A stretch of 64,000 bases of DNA, from assembly GCA_902766785.1 (NCBI GenBank), contig CACXEO010000096.1, positions 1 through 64,000 on the forward strand. Reading direction: 5' to 3'. The notes under the pieces were generated by a model that saw nothing but the letters and a program-made list of their open reading frames with translations, was not told the DNA's origin and did no database searches. The position numbers and the translations under genes are program-made. Origin of the DNA: Oscillospiraceae bacterium (lineage in GTDB: Bacteria; Bacillota; Clostridia; Oscillospirales; Ruminococcaceae). Position 1 is the first letter of the stretch, and every line of letters begins with the position of its first letter. Positions 34,627-44,773 of this stretch are shown piece after piece.

Positions 34627-35369
34627 CAACCCACCTCCCTTTCCCGGTGAACAGGGAAGCAAAACGCACCGAGCCCAGCGGCGGAAACCGCGCAGATGAT
34701 GATAACAAATCCGCCCGATATTTCCCTAAGCCCTGGTGTAAATCGAAAAATACAACTGAGCAGCACTGAAAAAAGAACGACTTTCAAAACCGGGCGGAAG
34801 TGTTTTGCCGGCGGGATGATTATGGCTAAAAACATGCCGTAAATAGCAATTCCCAAGGCAGATTGAACAATTGCCGGAAGCAGGCTGCTGGCAGCCGCCC
34901 CAATCAGCGTTCCGAACGCCCAGCCAAAATAGGGCATTAAGATTAAGCCGTAGAGGTACCGCTTGCCCACTTCCCCTTTTTTACTGCTCGCCACAGCAAA
35001 GATTTCATCGGTATTGCAAAAGGCAATCAATATCCGGTCAAGCAGGTTAACCGACCGGTGGAGCTTTTGAGAAAGGGAAAGGGACATCAATGCGTACCGC
35101 ATGTTGATGATAAACTGGGTCAGCGCCATCTCAATGCAGGAACCGGATGCGGCAAGCAAAGGCAGCCCTGCAAACTGTCCCGCCGAGGTGACATTAAGCA
35201 TAGAAACAAGCACTGCCGCCCATACAGGAAGCCCCGCCGCGACCGCCATCATCCCAAAGGTAAAGGATACCGACAGGTATCCCAGGCCTATGGGGACACC
35301 GTCCTTTAGACCAAGGCGGAAACTGTTTACAACCAATTTTCCCGCCGCTGTATTCATTTCCTTTTCCAT
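34626..35369 (-). CDS. azlC: AzlC-family branched-chain amino acid exporter
   Basis: A 247-residue membrane protein with about seven helices, the large subunit of the AzlCD transporter. GLKDGVPIGLGYLSVSFTFG, TSAGQFAGLPLL and TDEIFAVASSK are family segments. AAAGGAGC precedes the ATG. A TATAAT lies about 30 bases upstream without a clear -35. No Lrp/AzlB-type regulator is adjacent, unlike in Bacillus. Confidence 0.92.
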   Translation of the reverse strand: MEKEMNTAAGKLVVNSFRLGLKDGVPIGLGYLSVSFTFGMMAVAAGLPVWAAVLVSMLNVTSAGQFAGLPLLAASGSCIEMALTQFIINMRYALMSLSLSQKLHRSVNLLDRILIAFCNTDEIFAVASSKKGEVGKRYLYGLILMPYFGWAFGTLIGAAASSLLPAIVQSALGIAIYGMFLAIIIPPAKHFRPVLKVVLFSVLLSCIFRFTPGLREISGGFVIIICAVSAAGLGAFCFPVHREREVG

Positions 35370-35411
35370 GGATAAAGCTCCTTTACCGCCAAATTATACT
35401 GAAAACCCGTA

Positions 35412-35448
35412 AAAAAGCGCTTCTGTTAAAAAAACGGAAGCGCTTTTT
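35412..35448. terminator. Terminator after the zinc-ribbon membrane protein gene
   Basis: A stem AAAAAGCGCTTC/GAAGCGCTTTTT (35412-35423 with 35437-35448), extended by four more pairs with one G-T, has T runs on both strands. Confidence 0.85.
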
Positions 35449-35450
35449 CA

Positions 35451-35696
35451 TCAGTTCGGCTGAACATTGAAAAGTGACATTAAAAACGGGATCACCCAAA
35501 TTAAAAACAAAATTAACGCCACGGCGCAACCGGAGGTGGCCAAAATCCGCTTGAGTTGAGTTTTAGCCGAACCTTCATCTTCCTCTGAAAAATAAGGCTC
35601 ACCCTGGTCAAAATCAAACTTTTTTTCGCACTCTTCGCATAGATTATGCTCAGAAAGGCTGTCCACCTTTTTACGGCATAACATACAACGCATCAT
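35451..35696 (-). CDS. Zinc-ribbon single-pass membrane protein
   Basis: An 81-residue protein with an N-terminal zinc knuckle (CMLCRKK and CEECEKK), an acidic linker (GEPYFSEEDEG), and one hydrophobic helix at about residues 54-76. It overlaps the upstream hydrolase gene by four bases (ATGA) and ends at a terminator. No family was recognised. The arrangement resembles small cytosolic zinc-ribbon domains tethered to the membrane; function unknown. Confidence 0.7.
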   Translation of the reverse strand: MMRCMLCRKKVDSLSEHNLCEECEKKFDFDQGEPYFSEEDEGSAKTQLKRILATSGCAVALILFLIWVIPFLMSLFNVQPN

Positions 35697-37462
35697 ACTT
35701 GATCTCCTTCAAAAGAATCCTGGAGGAACAGCGATCCCAAAACTAAAAAAGATACTGCCGTCCACGACATACGGTTCGGATACCGGGTTGACCAGCGTCC
35801 CTCGCTGACATCCTCACCGGTTTTGGCGTTCATAATCATCGGAAATCCGGAGCGGATCAACGCATCACAATAACGTCTGGCAATCTTCCGCGCAAGCTCC
35901 TCTTCGCCACACTCCCGCAGTCCAAGGCAGATCAGCAACTGCGCCGGTGCAAGGACCGGCCCGCACAGCCAACCGACTTCGCGGTAATGATCGCTGCTTA
36001 ACCGCTCGCCAGCCAATCCGTAAGGCGTCAGCCAGGCCTCCTCCTCAGAGAGTGCCTCTGCCATCTTCCGGATCATCTCTTCCGGCAGCCGTTTGCCGAG
36101 CAGGAGCGGCAGGAAAGAAGCCAGGCTCTCACATTTCACCCACTCGTGTGTCTCATTCAAACGGGAAGTAAACCGCTCCCCATTCCAGAAAAACTCCTTC
36201 ATTTTCGCGAGCATTTCCTCCGCCCGTTCTTTCCACATCCGTTCCTCATAAAACCTGCCAAGCTCACCCGCAAGGACAGCCAGCTGCTCCATTGAAAGGA
36301 TCAGATAAGTGGCAAGGTCAGGGGATTCGGCCGGAACACCCTGCCGGAAAAGGGAACAATCGTCCCAGCCTGCCTCATCAGCAGCATCGTACTGGGCAAT
36401 TCCGTCCCGGTCAGTATCCCGGTAAGAGAGCCACCAATAAACAAGACGGGCAAGACCTTCATAAAGAAATGCACGCTCTTTTTGCGGTACGAAAGAAAAA
36501 TCTGTATATTGGCTCAAAAAGGCCAGCGCAACCCCGTGGAGAGGCGGTTTTGTCCCGCTGAAACTTCGAACAGAATCGTTAATCGTATCCGGCAATTCTC
36601 CATATTCATCCTGATAATAGAACATTGAGAGCATCAACTTCCACGCATATTCCGGGTTTCGGTACTGTCCCATTGCATGGTAGCATTGCTGCCAGTTAGA
36701 GGTGCAGCGGTGGATCCCCTTATTCATATAGATAATATCAGAGCCGTCAATTGGAATAATATGCGACCAGACCAGATAAGCCGCCAAAATCCGGCTAGCT
36801 TCATATTCTGCGGGAAGAACCGGAACCGTCTTCATATACTCGGCAAACTCTTCCACAATTTCCCTGATGCAATTGTCAAAGGAGGGATACTCCCGCATAC
36901 GAAAAGCGTTGGCAAGGTAAAGGTGAACGGCCAAATCGACCCTGCCAGTCTCGTCGGGACGGAATAAAAAGCTGGTTTCCTTCGGGGTGCTCTTAATCAC
37001 ATCAAAGCCGGAGGTGACTTCCATTGTCCCTTTTACCGGGCAGAACAACAACTTTGGAAGCGGCCCCATGACGACCTCCCAGCTTCCATCATTCCTGGTT
37101 TTGGCAATCTCGTGGAACGCAAGGGGAGGAGCGAGGAAAACGTCAGCTCCGCTTGCCTCAATCCGCAGGATGTCCCCCTTTTGCAGGCAAAGACGGGCAC
37201 TCCCACCCTCGTAGTCCAATGTAACGCAAAGCGGCGTCGCAGTCGCCCGATAAGGAATTTCCTCTCCGTTTCGCTGAAGGACAACCGGAAACAGTTTTCC
37301 GCAGCGGGCTTGCTGACCAGGCGCCGCAGTGTCAAGCGCGGAAAGAAGGGCGCAGGCATAGACTCGCTCCCGGTCGTCTTCCTTCCAGGCTCCTAAATAA
37401 TAAAAAGCGCCTCGGCGGCCATAGGAAATTCGTGTCAAATCATATTGAATATCTTCATACAT
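35693..37462 (-). CDS. GH63-like (alpha/alpha)6-barrel glycoside hydrolase
   Basis: A 589-residue hydrolase. The first ~190 residues are beta-rich; the rest is an (alpha/alpha)6 barrel with segments like those of GH63/mannosylglycerate-hydrolase and trehalase relatives: SNWQQCYHAMGQYRNPEYAWKL, SYRDTDRDGIAQYDAADEAGWDDCSLF (Asp of DEAGWDD at 362-368 is the likely acid) and ESPDLATYLILSMEQLA. No signal peptide, so cytosolic. The probable substrate is a glucosyl- or mannosyl-containing small molecule, not determined. It has its own promoter and forms a two-gene operon with the zinc-ribbon protein. Confidence 0.75.
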   Translation of the reverse strand: MYEDIQYDLTRISYGRRGAFYYLGAWKEDDRERVYACALLSALDTAAPGQQARCGKLFPVVLQRNGEEIPYRATATPLCVTLDYEGGSARLCLQKGDILRIEASGADVFLAPPLAFHEIAKTRNDGSWEVVMGPLPKLLFCPVKGTMEVTSGFDVIKSTPKETSFLFRPDETGRVDLAVHLYLANAFRMREYPSFDNCIREIVEEFAEYMKTVPVLPAEYEASRILAAYLVWSHIIPIDGSDIIYMNKGIHRCTSNWQQCYHAMGQYRNPEYAWKLMLSMFYYQDEYGELPDTINDSVRSFSGTKPPLHGVALAFLSQYTDFSFVPQKERAFLYEGLARLVYWWLSYRDTDRDGIAQYDAADEAGWDDCSLFRQGVPAESPDLATYLILSMEQLAVLAGELGRFYEERMWKERAEEMLAKMKEFFWNGERFTSRLNETHEWVKCESLASFLPLLLGKRLPEEMIRKMAEALSEEEAWLTPYGLAGERLSSDHYREVGWLCGPVLAPAQLLICLGLRECGEEELARKIARRYCDALIRSGFPMIMNAKTGEDVSEGRWSTRYPNRMSWTAVSFLVLGSLFLQDSFEGDQV

Positions 37463-37510
37463 AAAACACTTTCATCCTTTCAAGTAGATTTTAAGGGTAA
37501 CTGCGTTTTA

Positions 37511-37539
37511 AGTATATCATATTTTGAAAAGCCATACAA
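37511..37539 (-). promoter_or_regulatory. Sigma-A promoter for the GH63-like gene
   Basis: Minus-strand TTGTAT (37534-37539), 17-base spacer, TATACT (37511-37516), 48 bases before the start at 37462. Confidence 0.7.
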
Positions 37540-37642
37540 TTGAAGGATAAAAAATTATAATGCTGCTACCGCATTCGGTAACGGCTGCACTTTTACATGA
37601 TGAAATTATTAATAGATAGAATAGACCCGCTTTAAGCGACAA

Positions 37643-37672
37643 AAAAGCACGGTGAAATTTCACCGTGCTTTT
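37643..37672 (-). terminator. Terminator of the S10-spc-alpha ribosomal cluster
   Basis: A 30-base perfect palindrome AAAAGCACGGTGAAA/TTTCACCGTGCTTTT lies eight bases after the rplQ stop, with T runs on both strands. Confidence 0.9.
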
Positions 37673-37679
37673 ATTCCGG

Positions 37680-38021
37680 TTATACCAACTCAATAATTGC
37701 CATCTCCGCAGCGTCTCCGCGGCGCGGTCCAATTTTTACGATCCTCGTATAGCCGCCGTTTTTCTCAGCGTATTTCGGAGAGATCTCATCCAGAACCTTT
37801 TTGGCAACGGATTCTTTGGTGATATAAGAATAAACCTGACGTTTGTTGTGAAGGGAACTGTCCTTGCCAATGGTAATCATTTTCTCAGCCATAGCGCGTA
37901 CTTCTTTTGCACGGGTTACAGTCGTTTCAATTTTACCATTCTCAAGCAAGTAGGTAACCATCGCTCTGAGCATTGCTTTTCTATGATCAGTGCTTCTGCC
38001 CAGCTTTCTGCTTCCTGCCAT
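37680..38021 (-). CDS. rplQ: Ribosomal protein L17
   Basis: A 113-residue large-subunit protein. [38 protein letters not shown] is the conserved N-terminal half and [25 protein letters not shown] the end. It is the last gene of the alpha operon, as usual. Confidence 0.98.
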   Translation of the reverse strand: MAGSRKLGRSTDHRKAMLRAMVTYLLENGKIETTVTRAKEVRAMAEKMITIGKDSSLHNKRQVYSYITKESVAKKVLDEISPKYAEKNGGYTRIVKIGPRRGDAAEMAIIELV

Positions 38022-38075
38022 TTGAATTCACTCCTTACCCCACGTGTTTCCCGGGAAATCCGGAAAACCTTGGTA

Positions 38076-39026
38076 TTATTCGTCGCCGCTGTTTAAGTTA
38101 AAACCAAGGTTTTTGAGCTTCTCAACAACCTCTTCCAGCGACTTTCTGCCGAGGTTTCTGACCTTCATCATGTCGTCCTCGGATTTGTTGATCAAATCTT
38201 CAACCGTGTTGATGCCCGCGCGTTTCAAGCAGTTAAACGAACGCACAGACAGGTCAAGCTCCTCAATAGTCATCTCAAGGACTTTTTCTTTGCCCTTGTC
38301 GTCTTTTTCTACCATGATTTCCGTGGTATACGCTTCTTCAGACAAATCTATAAACAGATTCAGATGCTCGTTGAGAACCTTGGCGCCCAGAGAAACAGCC
38401 TCTTTAGCGGAAATGGTCCCGTCGGTCCAAATTTCCAGAGTCAGTTTGTCGTAGTCGGTAATCTGGCCGACACGAGTATTTTCCACGGTGTAATTCACTT
38501 TGAGCACGGGCGTATAAATGCTGTCTACCGGAATAACGCCGATAGAGGACTGGAGATTCTGCTTGTTCCGCTCGGAAGGGACATAACCCCTGCCGCGGTC
38601 AATAACAATCTCCATATACAGCTTCGCGCCCTGTGAAAGGGTTGCAATATGCATACCCGGATCGAGAATTTCGACTTCGCTGTCTGCTTTGATGTCACCG
38701 GCTGTGACTTCGCACTCGCCTTCTGCCTCAATATAAATGGTTTTCGGCGCCTCGCCGTGAATCTTAGCGATCAGCCCTTTGATGTTCAGAACAATCTCAG
38801 TGACGTCTTCTTTCACGCCAGGGATGGTTGAAAACTCGTGTTGCACACCGTCGATCTTGATCGATGTGACAGCAACACCAGGTAGCGAGGAGAGCAGCAC
38901 ACGTCTTAAACTGTTGCCCAGCGTTGTGCCGTAGCCGCGCTCGAGTGGCTCGAGAATAAATCTGCCGTATGTTCCGTCCGATTTAATTTCTGCCGTCTCA
39001 ATTCTTGGCTTTTCGATTTCAATCAT
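38076..39026 (-). CDS. rpoA: RNA polymerase alpha subunit
   Basis: A 316-residue subunit. The N-terminal dimerisation domain includes [29 protein letters not shown] and the C-terminal domain includes [44 protein letters not shown], the helix-hairpin-helix that contacts UP elements and activators. It lies between rpsD and rplQ. A 154-base gap before it contains a hairpin. Confidence 0.98.
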   Translation of the reverse strand: MIEIEKPRIETAEIKSDGTYGRFILEPLERGYGTTLGNSLRRVLLSSLPGVAVTSIKIDGVQHEFSTIPGVKEDVTEIVLNIKGLIAKIHGEAPKTIYIEAEGECEVTAGDIKADSEVEILDPGMHIATLSQGAKLYMEIVIDRGRGYVPSERNKQNLQSSIGVIPVDSIYTPVLKVNYTVENTRVGQITDYDKLTLEIWTDGTISAKEAVSLGAKVLNEHLNLFIDLSEEAYTTEIMVEKDDKGKEKVLEMTIEELDLSVRSFNCLKRAGINTVEDLINKSEDDMMKVRNLGRKSLEEVVEKLKNLGFNLNSGDE

Positions 39027-39180
39027 TTATAACCCTCCTGTTTGCATGCCCAACGCGTACGATGAGCTAGAATGTTTCGACCGGCGAACCGGTTTTGCCG
39101 CCATCCAGTTCATGATGCAAAGCGTAAAAACCGTATGGAATTTACGCTTGCCCTGCACATGAAACAGTAATCCGGATTGA
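39027..39180 (-). other. rpsD-rpoA intergenic segment with hairpin
   Basis: This is an unusually long gap inside the alpha operon. It contains AGCGTAAA and TTTACGCT as an eight-base inverted repeat 12 bases apart (about 39117-39149) and ACCGG repeats near 39080. It may be an RNA-processing or translational control site; no T run follows the hairpin. Confidence 0.35.
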
Positions 39181-39807
39181 TTACTTGGAATACAGCTCGA
39201 CAATGAGATGTTCTTCAACGTCAAGGTCAATGTCCTCACGGTTCGGCAGCCGGGCTACTTTCCCATTGAGGGTTTCCTTATTCAGTTCAAGCCACATTGG
39301 AACCGGGCGTGCACCGGTAGACTCCAAAACAGCCTTTATTTTGTCACTGGAACGGCTCTTGTCACAGATGGTAATTTCATCGCCTTCTTTTACAAGGAAA
39401 GAAGGAATATTGACTTTCTTGCCGTTTACCAGATAGTGGTTATGGACAACCAGTTGTCTTGCCTCTGCTCTGGAAGTCGCAAAACCAAGACGGTAAACGA
39501 CATTGTCCAGACGGGTTTCAAGAATTCTCAAGAGGTTTTCACCGGTCATGCCGGCTTTACGCTCTGCCATATCGAAATATTTTGCGAACTGTCCTTCCAG
39601 AACGCCGTAGTAACGTCTGGTTTTCTGTTTCGCTCTCAGCTGAATTCCATATTCAGACACTTTTTTGCGGCTTTGTCCGTGCTGGCCGGGAGCATAGCCC
39701 CTTCTGGCGATCGCACATTTATCGGAATAGCACCGTTCGCCTTTCAAGAACAGCTTCTGTCCTTCACGACGGCACATTCTGCAAACCGCACCGGTATATC
39801 TTGCCAT
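39181..39807 (-). CDS. rpsD: Ribosomal protein S4
   Basis: A 208-residue primary rRNA-binding protein. [23 protein letters not shown] shows a Cys-x2-Cys of a zinc-type N-terminus; later [31 protein letters not shown] (S4 RNA-binding domain) and [14 protein letters not shown] are typical. GGAGG precedes the ATG. Confidence 0.98.
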   Translation of the reverse strand: MARYTGAVCRMCRREGQKLFLKGERCYSDKCAIARRGYAPGQHGQSRKKVSEYGIQLRAKQKTRRYYGVLEGQFAKYFDMAERKAGMTGENLLRILETRLDNVVYRLGFATSRAEARQLVVHNHYLVNGKKVNIPSFLVKEGDEITICDKSRSSDKIKAVLESTGARPVPMWLELNKETLNGKVARLPNREDIDLDVEEHLIVELYSK

Positions 39808-39833
39808 TTAGTTACACCTCCAAATTTGCACTC

Positions 39834-40235
39834 TTATACACGTCTTCTTTTCGGCGGACGGCAGCCGTTATGCGGAATCGGGGTAACGTCTTTAATCATG
39901 GTTACCTCAAGACCCGCGGACTGCAGCGCTCTGATAGCAGCCTCACGTCCGGAGCCGGGGCCTTTTACAAATACTTCAACAGTTTTAAGCCCATGCTCCA
40001 TTGCAGCTTTCGCAGCGGTCTCCGCAGCGGTCTGAGCAGCAAACGGAGTGGATTTTCTGGAACCGCGGAAGCCAAGGCCGCCTGCGGACGCCCAAGAAAG
40101 CGCATTGCCCTGTGTATCGGTAATCGTTACCATAGTGTTATTGAAAGTGGACTGGATATGAACGGCACCACGCTCAATATTTTTACGTTCACGACGTCTG
40201 CGAATCGTAGTCTTCTTAGCATTCTTAACAGCCAT
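39834..40235 (-). CDS. rpsK: Ribosomal protein S11
   Basis: A 133-residue small-subunit platform protein. [37 protein letters not shown] and the C-terminal [15 protein letters not shown] are diagnostic. Confidence 0.98.
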   Translation of the reverse strand: MAVKNAKKTTIRRRRERKNIERGAVHIQSTFNNTMVTITDTQGNALSWASAGGLGFRGSRKSTPFAAQTAAETAAKAAMEHGLKTVEVFVKGPGSGREAAIRALQSAGLEVTMIKDVTPIPHNGCRPPKRRRV

Positions 40236-40254
40236 GTGTTCTTATCCTTTCCTG

Positions 40255-40623
40255 TTATTTCTTTTTGTTCGCTACGGTCTTTACCGGACCTTTGCGGGTA
40301 CGGGCATTGGTTTTGGTTCTCTGCCCACGGACCGGCAAGCCCTTGCGGTGGCGTACGCCACGGTAGCAGCCAATCTCGATCAGTCTCTTGATATTCAGCG
40401 CCACATTTCTGCGAAGGTCGCCTTCAACATCAAGGTTTTTGTCGATGTAATCACGCAGTGCAGCCTCATCCGCTTCGGTCAGATCCCGTACTCTTGTGTC
40501 GGGATTGATACCGGTCGCTTCAATGATTTTCTTTGCGGTTGCATTACCGATGCCATAGATATAAGTGATACCGACTTCGATCCTCTTATCTCTTGGCAAG
40601 TCAACTCCAGCTATACGAGCCAT
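40255..40623 (-). CDS. rpsM: Ribosomal protein S13
   Basis: A 122-residue head protein of the small subunit. [26 protein letters not shown] and [25 protein letters not shown] are the conserved blocks. Confidence 0.98.
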   Translation of the reverse strand: MARIAGVDLPRDKRIEVGITYIYGIGNATAKKIIEATGINPDTRVRDLTEADEAALRDYIDKNLDVEGDLRRNVALNIKRLIEIGCYRGVRHRKGLPVRGQRTKTNARTRKGPVKTVANKKK

Positions 40624-40742
40624 TTTTTACCTTGCACCTCCAGTGCTTGACGAAAGCCCTTCCCTCCCTGTGCATTACAGGTTTACAGGAACTCATTTCC
40701 GTCTGCTTGATTTATATGAACTTATGGTTCAACAAAATGAAA

Positions 40743-40856
40743 TTAACCCTGACGCTGTTTGTGTTTCGGGTTCTGACAGATTACCATGATACGGCCTTTC
40801 CGTTTGATAATCTTGCATTTTTCACAGATGGGTTTAACCGAAGGTCTTACTTTCAT
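40743..40856 (-). CDS. rpmJ: Ribosomal protein L36 (zinc type)
   Basis: A 37-residue protein [17 protein letters not shown]...NPKHKQRQG with the Cys-x2-Cys...Cys-x4-His zinc motif. The ATG at 40856 has GGGAGG upstream. A longer reading frame through the infA gap is spurious. Confidence 0.98.
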   Translation of the reverse strand: MKVRPSVKPICEKCKIIKRKGRIMVICQNPKHKQRQG

Positions 40857-41015
40857 CTGAAATACCTCCCTCAAAGGCCCGCGCCGCCAAAAGCGGGTAC
40901 GGGGATAAACTATTCTTACAAAGCAACAGCAAGTACCAAATTCCGCAGAAAGCCGCGGAATTACCCGCTGAAAGCGGGCTGGGAACCGGAACTTGTACCC
41001 GGAACCCAATGCCAG

Positions 41016-41234
41016 TTATTTCGAACGCCAGGTAATGCGTCCTTTGGATAAATCATACGGCGACATTTCAACCGTTACCTTGTCGCCCGGCAGAATACGG
41101 ATAAAGTTCATCCGCAGCTTGCCTGATATATGCGCTAAGATCTTGTGGCCGTTTGCCAGCTCCACCTGAAACATTGCATTTGGAAGAGCCTCTACAACAA
41201 CGCCCTCAATTTCAATTACATCATCTTTCGCCAA
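41016..41234 (-). CDS. infA: Translation initiation factor IF-1
   Basis: A 72-residue S1/OB-fold protein: [22 protein letters not shown] at the start and [22 protein letters not shown] near the end. It occupies the ribosomal A site during initiation. The 159-base gap to rpmJ has inverted repeats of short GC blocks but no gene. Confidence 0.98.
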   Translation of the reverse strand: MAKDDVIEIEGVVVEALPNAMFQVELANGHKILAHISGKLRMNFIRILPGDKVTVEMSPYDLSKGRITWRSK

Positions 41235-41247
41235 GCAAATACCTCCC

Positions 41248-41511
41248 TCATTCGAAATCCGGCTGCCGTCCCCCGTACTGAAAGGGCCACAGCATCCGCC
41301 TCAGCATTGTATTGCCGTGAATTTCACGCAAATTAAGCTTTTCTCTGGTACCAATCAAGTGTTTTGGATTCTTCCGTTTCGGGTGCTCCAGCTTCCGTTC
41401 CTTGCCGTCCGCCACAAGCGGCCAGCCGTCCTGAAAAGCAATAACCACACCGAACCTCCCCCTGTCATGGCCTGCTGTGGATTTTACCACCAAGCCTTCC
41501 GTCAGCTGCAT
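41248..41511 (-). CDS. KOW-domain RNA-binding protein (L14e-like)
   Basis: An 87-residue protein with one KOW motif: [24 protein letters not shown], then [25 protein letters not shown]. Such a gene between infA and map is common in Clostridia and Bacillus-related genomes and is annotated as a KOW/L14e-like RNA-binding protein of unknown role, possibly ribosome-associated. The ATG at 41511 follows GAGGTGG; a GTG nine bases upstream is part of that site. Confidence 0.88.
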   Translation of the reverse strand: MQLTEGLVVKSTAGHDRGRFGVVIAFQDGWPLVADGKERKLEHPKRKNPKHLIGTREKLNLREIHGNTMLRRMLWPFQYGGRQPDFE

Positions 41512-41521
41512 TAAAACCACC

Positions 41522-42271
41522 TCACGCCCTGGTCAAAATGACCGGACCGTCGCCCGTAATGGCAATGGTATGTTCGAAATGTGCCGAAAGACTGCCTGAG
41601 GCCGTTTTAACCGTCCAGCCATCTGCAAGCACGTTCACGCCCTCGCCTTTGATGTTGATCATCGGTTCGATTGCCAGCGTCATTCCCGCTGCAAGACGTA
41701 CACCCCTGCCGGGGGTGCCGTAGTTTGGAACTTCTGGGGATTCGTGGAGCTTGCGTCCAACACCGTGGCCTACAAACTGTTTAACCACCGCGTATCCCCT
41801 GCTTGTGACATATGCTTCGACCGCGTGGGAGACATCACCAATCCGGTTGCCCACCCGCGCCATCTTAATTCCTTCATAAAGGCTTTGTTCGGTAACGTCC
41901 ATCAACGCTTTAGCCTCGGGCGATACCTCGCCCACGGCAAAGGTTGCCGCATTGTCGCCATGAAACCCATCAATATAAGCGCCCACGTCTACCTTGACAA
42001 TATCACCCGGCTGGATGATCCGCCTTTTGCTTGGAATACCGTGGATTACCTCGTCGTTGATGGAAATACAGGCACAGCCGGGAAAACCGCCGTATCCGAG
42101 GAAAGAAGCCTTAGCCCCTTTCGAATAGATGAATTCCCGAATGATGGTATCCAGCTCGTGGGTACTCATCCCCGCTTTCACCTGCTCCCCCGCAAGCTTT
42201 AACGCCTGCGCGGAAATGGTACAGGCTTTGCGCATCAGCTCCAACTCACGAGCCGTTTTCAGAGAAATCAT
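41522..42271 (-). CDS. map: Methionine aminopeptidase, type I
   Basis: A 249-residue metalloprotease removing the initiator methionine. Metal ligands appear in KVDVGAYIDGFHGDNAATF (two Asp), VGHGVGRKLHESPEVPNYG (His), MTLAIEPMI (Glu) and AHFEHTIAITGDGPVILT (Glu). It overlaps or abuts adk (one base gap) and the KOW gene. Confidence 0.97.
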   Translation of the reverse strand: MISLKTARELELMRKACTISAQALKLAGEQVKAGMSTHELDTIIREFIYSKGAKASFLGYGGFPGCACISINDEVIHGIPSKRRIIQPGDIVKVDVGAYIDGFHGDNAATFAVGEVSPEAKALMDVTEQSLYEGIKMARVGNRIGDVSHAVEAYVTSRGYAVVKQFVGHGVGRKLHESPEVPNYGTPGRGVRLAAGMTLAIEPMINIKGEGVNVLADGWTVKTASGSLSAHFEHTIAITGDGPVILTRA

Positions 42272-42272
42272 G

Positions 42273-42905
42273 TCAAGCCTCCACAGCTTTGAGGGTCAGG
42301 GCGGTCGTATCCTTAACTTCCTCCTGCCCTTCGACAATTACAAGTTTGCCGGTTTTCTGGTAATACTCCTTCAAAGGCTCCGTCTGCTCATGGTAAACAT
42401 GAAGACGGTCTTTGACGGTATTTGGATGGTCATCCTTGCGCTGTACGGTGTTACCACCGCATTTATCACAGGTTCCCTCCACCTTGCTGGGTTTGTAATC
42501 GAGATGATAGGACGCGCCGCACTTCTCGCAAACCCGGCGGCCGGACAGCCTTGCCATTATCTTTTCGTCCGCTACCTCAATATCGATCACCCGGTCAATC
42601 CGGATACCCATCTGGTCAAGCGCTTCCGCCTGGGGAACAGTACGTGGGAAGCCATCCAGAATAAAGCCCTTCTCACAGTCACTCTTGACAAGGCGCTCTT
42701 TGATGATAGCAATTACGATTTCGTCCGGGACGAGCTGTCCGGCATCCATATAGGATTTCGCCTTCAGCCCTGTTTCAGTCCCGTTTTTCAATGCTTCACG
42801 AATGATATTGCCGGTCGAAATAGTCGGGATACCGAGGTGTTCGGAAACAACCTCAGCCTGGGTTCCTTTGCCAGCGCCCGGAGCACCTAAAAAAATCAGG
42901 TTCAT
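42273..42905 (-). CDS. adk: Adenylate kinase (zinc-lid type)
   Basis: A 210-residue nucleotide kinase converting ATP plus AMP to two ADP. The P-loop is FLGAPGAGKGTQAE; the AMP site includes STGNIIREALK and GFPRTVPQAEAL. The LID holds a four-cysteine zinc site (CEKCGASYH and CDKCGG), the usual form in Gram-positives. Confidence 0.97.
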   Translation of the reverse strand: MNLIFLGAPGAGKGTQAEVVSEHLGIPTISTGNIIREALKNGTETGLKAKSYMDAGQLVPDEIVIAIIKERLVKSDCEKGFILDGFPRTVPQAEALDQMGIRIDRVIDIEVADEKIMARLSGRRVCEKCGASYHLDYKPSKVEGTCDKCGGNTVQRKDDHPNTVKDRLHVYHEQTEPLKEYYQKTGKLVIVEGQEEVKDTTALTLKAVEA

Positions 42906-42917
42906 AAAGTCCCTCCG

Positions 42918-44210
42918 TTATTCTAAAAATCCTTTGTGATGTCTCATGGTAATCTGAGACTCGAGCGTCCTCATTGTTTCCAGCGCAACACCTACAACAA
43001 TCAGGATAGACGTACCGCCAATGGCGATATTAATTCCGCTGACGTTGGTGAAGATGATTGGGAAAATCGCAATAATACCAAGGAAGATAGCCCCAACAAA
43101 GGTGATTTTAGAAAGAACTTTGGAAATAAAGTCGCTGGTGGGTTTACCCGGCCGGATTCCAGGGATAGCTCCACTGTTCTTGCGGAGATTATTGGCAATT
43201 TCAATCGGATTATACTGAATCGCCACATAGAAGTAGTTAAACCCGATAATCAGGACAAAATAGATAATTCCGTACCAGATACTGGTGTAGTTGAAAATAT
43301 CTAAAAAGCCTTTCCAGAAACTGCCCTCAGCCGGCTGGAAGAAAGCTGCAATCGTACCTGGAATAGATACAAAAGAGCTCGCAAAAATGATCGGCATAAC
43401 GCCGCTCATGCTGACTTTAATTGGAATATGGGAATTCTGCCCGCCGTACATCTTCCGCCCAACAACGCGTTTGGCGTACTGGACCGGAATCCTGCGTTCA
43501 GCATTTGTCATCAATACAATAAACGCAATGATGAGTACAAAAATCACTGCAATCAACGGAATCAGAACATAATAAAGCGGGTTGTTCATATTCCAGTAAG
43601 TGACCAGTGTGCCAATCATGTTTGGCCCGCGAGAGATGATACCAGCGAACAGGATAATGGAAATACCATTTCCAATGCCCTTTTCATTGATCCGCTCACC
43701 AAGCCAGACAATAACTGCGGTGCCGGCTACAAAGGTAACAACAATGACGCATGCCACAAAAAAGCCTGTTTTGCCGGCCATGTATGTGCCGCTGATTGCA
43801 CCGGAGTTGCGCGCCAAAAAGTAGTACGCAATACCCTGAAGCAACGCCAGCGCAAAGGTAGTGTAGCGGGTAATTTTTGCAATTTTTTTCCGCCCTTCCT
43901 CGCCCTCCTTGGACAACCTCTCAAGCGGAGGAATAGCCACGGTGAGCAGCTGGATGATAATGGACGCGTTGATATACGGGGTGATCGACATTGCAAAGAG
44001 GGTTGCACTGGCAAACGCGCCGCCCGTCATAACATCGAGGTAACCCAGAAAATCGCCGCCCGACTCAATCATCGCCTTCAGCGCACTCGGGTCCAAGAAA
44101 GGAACTGGAATTGCAGAGCCGATTCTGAAGATAACAATAATCAACAGAGTATAAAGGAGTTTTTTCCTTGTTTCAGGAATTGCCAATGCGTTTCGAATTG
44201 TCTGAAACAT
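42918..44210 (-). CDS. secY: Preprotein translocase subunit SecY
   Basis: A 430-residue channel subunit with ten membrane helices. IPVPFLDPSAL (plug region), MSITPYINASIIIQLL and IPGIRPGKPTSDFI (cytosolic loop) are typical. The ATG at 44210 is chosen since GGAGGGC lies four bases upstream; an ATG 12 bases earlier would place that site inside the gene. Confidence 0.97.
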   Translation of the reverse strand: MFQTIRNALAIPETRKKLLYTLLIIVIFRIGSAIPVPFLDPSALKAMIESGGDFLGYLDVMTGGAFASATLFAMSITPYINASIIIQLLTVAIPPLERLSKEGEEGRKKIAKITRYTTFALALLQGIAYYFLARNSGAISGTYMAGKTGFFVACVIVVTFVAGTAVIVWLGERINEKGIGNGISIILFAGIISRGPNMIGTLVTYWNMNNPLYYVLIPLIAVIFVLIIAFIVLMTNAERRIPVQYAKRVVGRKMYGGQNSHIPIKVSMSGVMPIIFASSFVSIPGTIAAFFQPAEGSFWKGFLDIFNYTSIWYGIIYFVLIIGFNYFYVAIQYNPIEIANNLRKNSGAIPGIRPGKPTSDFISKVLSKITFVGAIFLGIIAIFPIIFTNVSGINIAIGGTSILIVVGVALETMRTLESQITMRHHKGFLE

Positions 44211-44262
44211 TTTGCCCTCCATTCCGCTTGATAACGAAAATGTGTTTAAAACACGCGGTCAA

Positions 44263-44703
44263 TTATAAAGTTTCCGCAGCGCCGCCGGCTTTTTCAATCT
44301 TCTCTTTCGCACTGGCAGAGAAAGCGGCAGCTTTCACGGTCAGCTTCTTGGTAAGTTCACCGTTGCCGAGGACTTTAACGCCGTCAAGCTCTTTACGAAC
44401 AATACCAGCAGCCATGAGAGCCTCTAAATCGACAACCGCACCGTCGTCAAATTTATTGAGGTCTGCAACATTGACCGTGGAATACTTGGTAGCAAAAATG
44501 TTGTTGAACCCTCTTTTCGGAACACGTCTCTGAAGGGGCATCTGTCCGCCTTCAAAGCCCGGCCGTACGCCGCCGCCCGAACGAGCGTTCTGGCCTTTAT
44601 GGCCTTTACCGGCAGTTTTACCGTTACCGGAACCAGCGCCGCGCCCTTTGCGCTTAACGTCATGGTTGGAACCAGCCGCCGGAGTTAACTCGTGCAGTTT
44701 CAT
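44263..44703 (-). CDS. rplO: Ribosomal protein L15
   Basis: A 146-residue protein. [21 protein letters not shown], the Gly-rich [18 protein letters not shown] and [17 protein letters not shown] are conserved. GGAGG precedes the ATG at 44703. Confidence 0.98.
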   Translation of the reverse strand: MKLHELTPAAGSNHDVKRKGRGAGSGNGKTAGKGHKGQNARSGGGVRPGFEGGQMPLQRRVPKRGFNNIFATKYSTVNVADLNKFDDGAVVDLEALMAAGIVRKELDGVKVLGNGELTKKLTVKAAAFSASAKEKIEKAGGAAETL

Positions 44704-44773
44704 CTTAACCTCCATTCCGCCGCCTGTCTAAAGCGGCAAATGCCTTTTAACCATGGTTTCAAACGAAACCCAA

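Noticed and set aside
39208..40391. Plus-strand open frames across rpsD-rpsK-rpsM
   Set aside because: They are antisense shadows of highly conserved ribosomal protein genes.
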